A stretch of 64,000 nucleotides of DNA from CATOSP01 sp965237775. Its GTDB lineage: Bacteria > Chloroflexota > Dehalococcoidia > Lucifugimonadales > UBA3495. Of the stretch, positions 61,656 to 64,000 are shown piece after piece. Location: NCBI GenBank assembly GCA_965237775.1, contig OZ250155.1:2418001-2482000 (forward strand), in the 5' to 3' direction. Within the stretch, counting starts at the first letter, position 1; every line of letters starts with the position of its first letter. Below the pieces are notes generated by a model. It worked only from the letters and a program-made list of their open reading frames with translations. It had not been told where the DNA came from and did not search any database. The position numbers were made by a program, and so were the translations under genes.

Positions 61656-62717
61656 TCAATCCCCGGAGGGACGCCGCTTGAGGCTGTCCAACGTGGGAGT
61701 CGGAGAGGGATTTACGCCCCGAAGCATCGCCAGATAGTAGCTAACGTAGTCGCCCAGGACCAGCATGTCGAGAAGTTGCTCCAGGGGCGTATCGCCGCAT
61801 CCCGGAATCACACGGTGCGCGGCCTCCTTTGAGATCAGCAGCTTCTCCAGGGCCAGGTACCGCTCCATCGCGGGTCCATCTATTCCGTGGGGCCGCAGCA
61901 GCAGAGTCATTGGCGCCTGCCCGCCTTCCAGCCCGCGGCCAATGGCTTCCACCGAGTTGTGCAGTAACTCAGGGAACGTTTCACATATGGCCCAAACTTT
62001 GGCGTTCTCGTTGAATTGGGACTTCCATCGTCGGGCCACTCCTCGAAAGATTCCCCCGGCGCAGACCAACGGAAGACGGTCCACCAGTTCCATCGCCAAC
62101 TGTTTGGCAGGATTGTCTCTAGCCGGAACATCCGGAGAAAGCGCCGCCATCCGCATCGTAAGCGCGCCCGCTGTCGCTTCGACGTCCGAGCCGTCCGTGT
62201 TCAGAAGTCCGAGACGACTCAGAAGCCCAAGCAAAAGCGTGAAATTGTACACCGCGGCGTTCCGCGGCTCTCCCTCGACATCAACGAACAGCGTGGGGAC
62301 GTCCCGCTCGGAGGCCTCCCGTGCCAACGTGCCCCCCGCCGTTGCCGCCACTGCTGTAGCCCCCATGTCCAGTCCGTGCCGGAACATGGCTAGGGTCTCC
62401 TGGGTGTTTCCCGAGTAGCTGCAGGCGATCATCAGGGTCTGAGGGTTGAGACTAAATGGTATCTCGAACTCGCGGACCACCGTCACCGGCAAACGACCCT
62501 GAAGAGATGCAAGGTCGGCGACCAGGTCTCCGGCAATGGCCGAGCCGCCCATACCGGCGATCACCACGTGATCAAACGGCCCGCTGAGACCGCGTAGTTG
62601 CATCGACGTGGCCTGCCGCCATCCCTGGAGACACTGGCGGGGAACGTCGGACAAACGCCCAGCCATCCCGGACGGGTCGAGGTCGACGTATGTCTGAGGA
62701 ACATCCAGATTGGGCAA
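61656..62717 (-). CDS. SIS-domain bifunctional phosphoglucose/phosphomannose isomerase
   Basis: 353 residues. First SIS domain: VVIAGMGGSAIAGDLVADL and CSYSGNTQETLAMF; second: catalytic region KSQFNENAKVWA with Glu and the LHNSVEAIGRG part; C-terminal Lys/His-containing helix. The family interconverts fructose-6-P with glucose-6-P and mannose-6-P and replaces classic Pgi in many archaea and Chloroflexota. Confidence 0.93.
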   Translation of the reverse strand: MPNLDVPQTYVDLDPSGMAGRLSDVPRQCLQGWRQATSMQLRGLSGPFDHVVIAGMGGSAIAGDLVADLASLQGRLPVTVVREFEIPFSLNPQTLMIACSYSGNTQETLAMFRHGLDMGATAVAATAGGTLAREASERDVPTLFVDVEGEPRNAAVYNFTLLLGLLSRLGLLNTDGSDVEATAGALTMRMAALSPDVPARDNPAKQLAMELVDRLPLVCAGGIFRGVARRWKSQFNENAKVWAICETFPELLHNSVEAIGRGLEGGQAPMTLLLRPHGIDGPAMERYLALEKLLISKEAAHRVIPGCGDTPLEQLLDMLVLGDYVSYYLAMLRGVNPSPTPTLDSLKRRPSGD

Positions 62718-62987
62718 TGCGCCTCCCGATTTACGGGCTTTTCAAATGCCCAGCCGCTTCGTAGAGCGAGGCCGGTTACGGTCGGGAATAGATGGACCTC
62801 AAACGGAGCGGAACCAATAATACACCGGCTCGACTCCGTCGGGCAATCAACGGGCGATTGACGTAACTGTTCAGACTCGAGGAGGCGGATTGGCTTAATC
62901 CCACATCGGGCATCTCCATGTTGATTCTCGAACGATGTCCCTCAGCCGCAACCAGTCATTCCCGCGCAGGGAGACATTTAAATAATC

Positions 62988-63173
62988 CCCTCTCCCTCCG
63001 GGAGAGGGTTAGGGTGAGGGCGTCCTCCGTATCTGGGCACACTCTGGATTCTCGCTTTCGCGGGAGTCGCGGAAGGTTACGTAAAGGTCTCCGCATGCGG
63101 GAATCCAGAAATGCCAATGATAGTAACCGTTGCTGGTTGCAAAGGTTTCTGGATTCCGGGTCAAGCCCGGAAT
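62988..63173. repeat. Dispersed REP-like intergenic repeats
   Basis: CCCTCTCCC-TCC-GGGAGAGGG (62988-63008), followed by the common GGTTAGGGTGAGGG tail; GGAATCCAGAAA/TTTCTGGATTCC (63100-63111, 63146-63157); and ATTCCGGG-TCAAG-CCCGGAAT (63153-63173). These palindromic units are typical of dispersed chromosomal repeats. The rest of the 62718-63284 spacer shows no gene. Confidence 0.65.
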
Positions 63174-63284
63174 GACGGGCTGGGAATAGGAAGGACACAT
63201 CAAGTCTGAACAGTTACCGATTAACCCGCGCCGGCACCCGCCCATCAACCGCGTTGCCCCCGGGCCATTCGGGTGGGGTGTGCG

Positions 63285-64000
63285 TCAGGTTTTCGCGTGG
63301 GGTGGTTGGGGATGGTTTGGAGAGAGGCATTTTCTCCCGATGACCATGCGGCGCCAAGGGTGGTTTGCTGGGGGTATCCGATGAGGGCTTGTGCGAGGGT
63401 TTGGGGCCTGGCTATGGATTGCCCTGGTACGTTTCCGGGGACGCTTGACGGCGCTTGGTGGTCTCTGCCTAGTCTGTGCCCTGGAATCCGTCTTTGCTTC
63501 CAGACCCTCTGGCCTTCTTGACCTGACCCATCGTCCCAACCGGCGCTCCCTGGCCTTTTCCCGTAGCCTTTGGCTGATTTGAGGCCAGACCTCTTCCCAC
63601 CGGTCACTGCAGACCACCGTGCGCAGCGCCAACATAGGGTCTACATGCGCCCTGGCCCAATGCATCCCTGAGCCCTTGAGCCGGGCCTCCACCACGAGCT
63701 TGTTGGCGCTCTCCACCGCCCCACTGCCGATGGGATAGCCTTGCGCCTGGAACTGAGCATACCTTATCTGGTCCCGGCGCTTCTCCAAATACCCCAGACT
63801 GGTTTTCACAATCTTGAGCGCCCCCCCATCCCCCTCTCCACTATCCCCCAACTCCCGGCACAACCCCCTGAGGTTCTCCAGCAACCCTTCCGGCTCGCCG
63901 TGTTTCAACTCATGGAGCTGTCTTCCCAGCCAATCGCTGGCTTGGGCCGTCCCACTACCGAAAGCCGCCTGACTGGCCCGGGCCAGGTATTCGGCGCCGT
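63285..64000 (-). CDS. ISKra4-family transposase, C-terminal part (runs off right edge)
   Basis: On the minus strand the frame is open to base 64000, so the gene starts beyond the window. At least 238 residues are visible. YLEKRRDQIRYAQFQAQG, YPIGSGAVESANKLVVEARL, KGSGMHW and ALRTVVCSDRWEEVW are characteristic of ISKra4-type transposases. A long basic Pro-rich tail follows. Element ends could not be defined; the left terminus would be near 63240-63285. Confidence 0.8.
   Translation of the reverse strand, partial: GAEYLARASQAAFGSGTAQASDWLGRQLHELKHGEPEGLLENLRGLCRELGDSGEGDGGALKIVKTSLGYLEKRRDQIRYAQFQAQGYPIGSGAVESANKLVVEARLKGSGMHWARAHVDPMLALRTVVCSDRWEEVWPQISQRLREKARERRLGRWVRSRRPEGLEAKTDSRAQTRQRPPSAVKRPRKRTRAIHSQAPNPRTSPHRIPPANHPWRRMVIGRKCLSPNHPQPPHAKT

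Overview
The window is GC-rich (I judge roughly 60% or more) bacterial DNA. The core genes point to a Chloroflexota lineage, probably Dehalococcoidia/SAR202-like. The clues are an archaeal-type phosphoglycerate mutase, an LL-diaminopimelate aminotransferase next to dapF, a split FGAM synthetase (purS), many TTG/GTG starts, and dispersed CCCTCTCCC-type intergenic repeats. This assignment is inference from gene content; no rRNA gene is present to confirm it.

Region 1 (1 to about 17.4 kb) is an integrated conjugative-type element entering from the left edge. A large SNF2/DEAD-type helicase, cut by the window edge, heads a long same-strand run of genes. Most are joined by 1-4 nt stop/start overlaps. 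They encode a secreted fibronectin-III-like protein with three C-terminal membrane helices, at least seven small membrane proteins, a soluble helical protein and an HELIH metallopeptidase. Most match no family I recognise. The right end carries a small zinc-ribbon gene, a cluster of ATTGC-centred repeats, a frameshifted tyrosine recombinase, a second short tyrosine recombinase, two small cargo genes and the 3' part of a tRNA-Ala gene at 17371-17426. That fragment is a plausible attachment-site remnant.

Region 2 (about 17.5 to 25.2 kb) is a second mobile island, coded almost wholly on the minus strand and ending at an intact tRNA-Val(UAC). It has a replication-initiator-like protein (winged-helix N-terminus, DnaA domain-I-like C-terminus) whose gene contains two 21-bp direct repeats. 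It also has a Myb/SANT-type DNA-binding protein, several small Cys-rich proteins and an excisionase-like protein. An IS1182-type insertion sequence sits at a CTAG between two genes of the run.

Region 3 (25.4 to 39.6 kb) is chromosomal. It holds a NUDIX hydrolase; an envelope-stress or efflux locus (exported protein, response regulator, sensor kinase, 949-residue membrane-fusion protein, ABC ATPase, FtsX-type permease, DUF5666-like exported protein); an SPFH-like protein; a molybdopterin oxidoreductase large subunit; and a TlpA/CcdA thiol-redox pair.

Region 4 (39.6 to 49.2 kb, minus strand) is a purine biosynthesis locus: guaA, purD, two unknowns, purE, a HAD phosphatase, purB, purC, a DUF3105 protein, purS and a beta-propeller protein. 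Region 5 (49.4 to 60.1 kb, plus strand) runs tsaC, a membrane protein, a prenyl-synthase-like protein, pgk, apgM, tpiA, miaA, dapF, two Uma2 paralogues, dapL and hflX. Region 6 holds tRNA-Val(CAC), tRNA-Leu(CAG) and tRNA-Arg(GCG), a VOC-fold protein, a sugar-phosphate isomerase (SIS domain), a repeat-rich spacer, and an ISKra4-type transposase running off the right edge.
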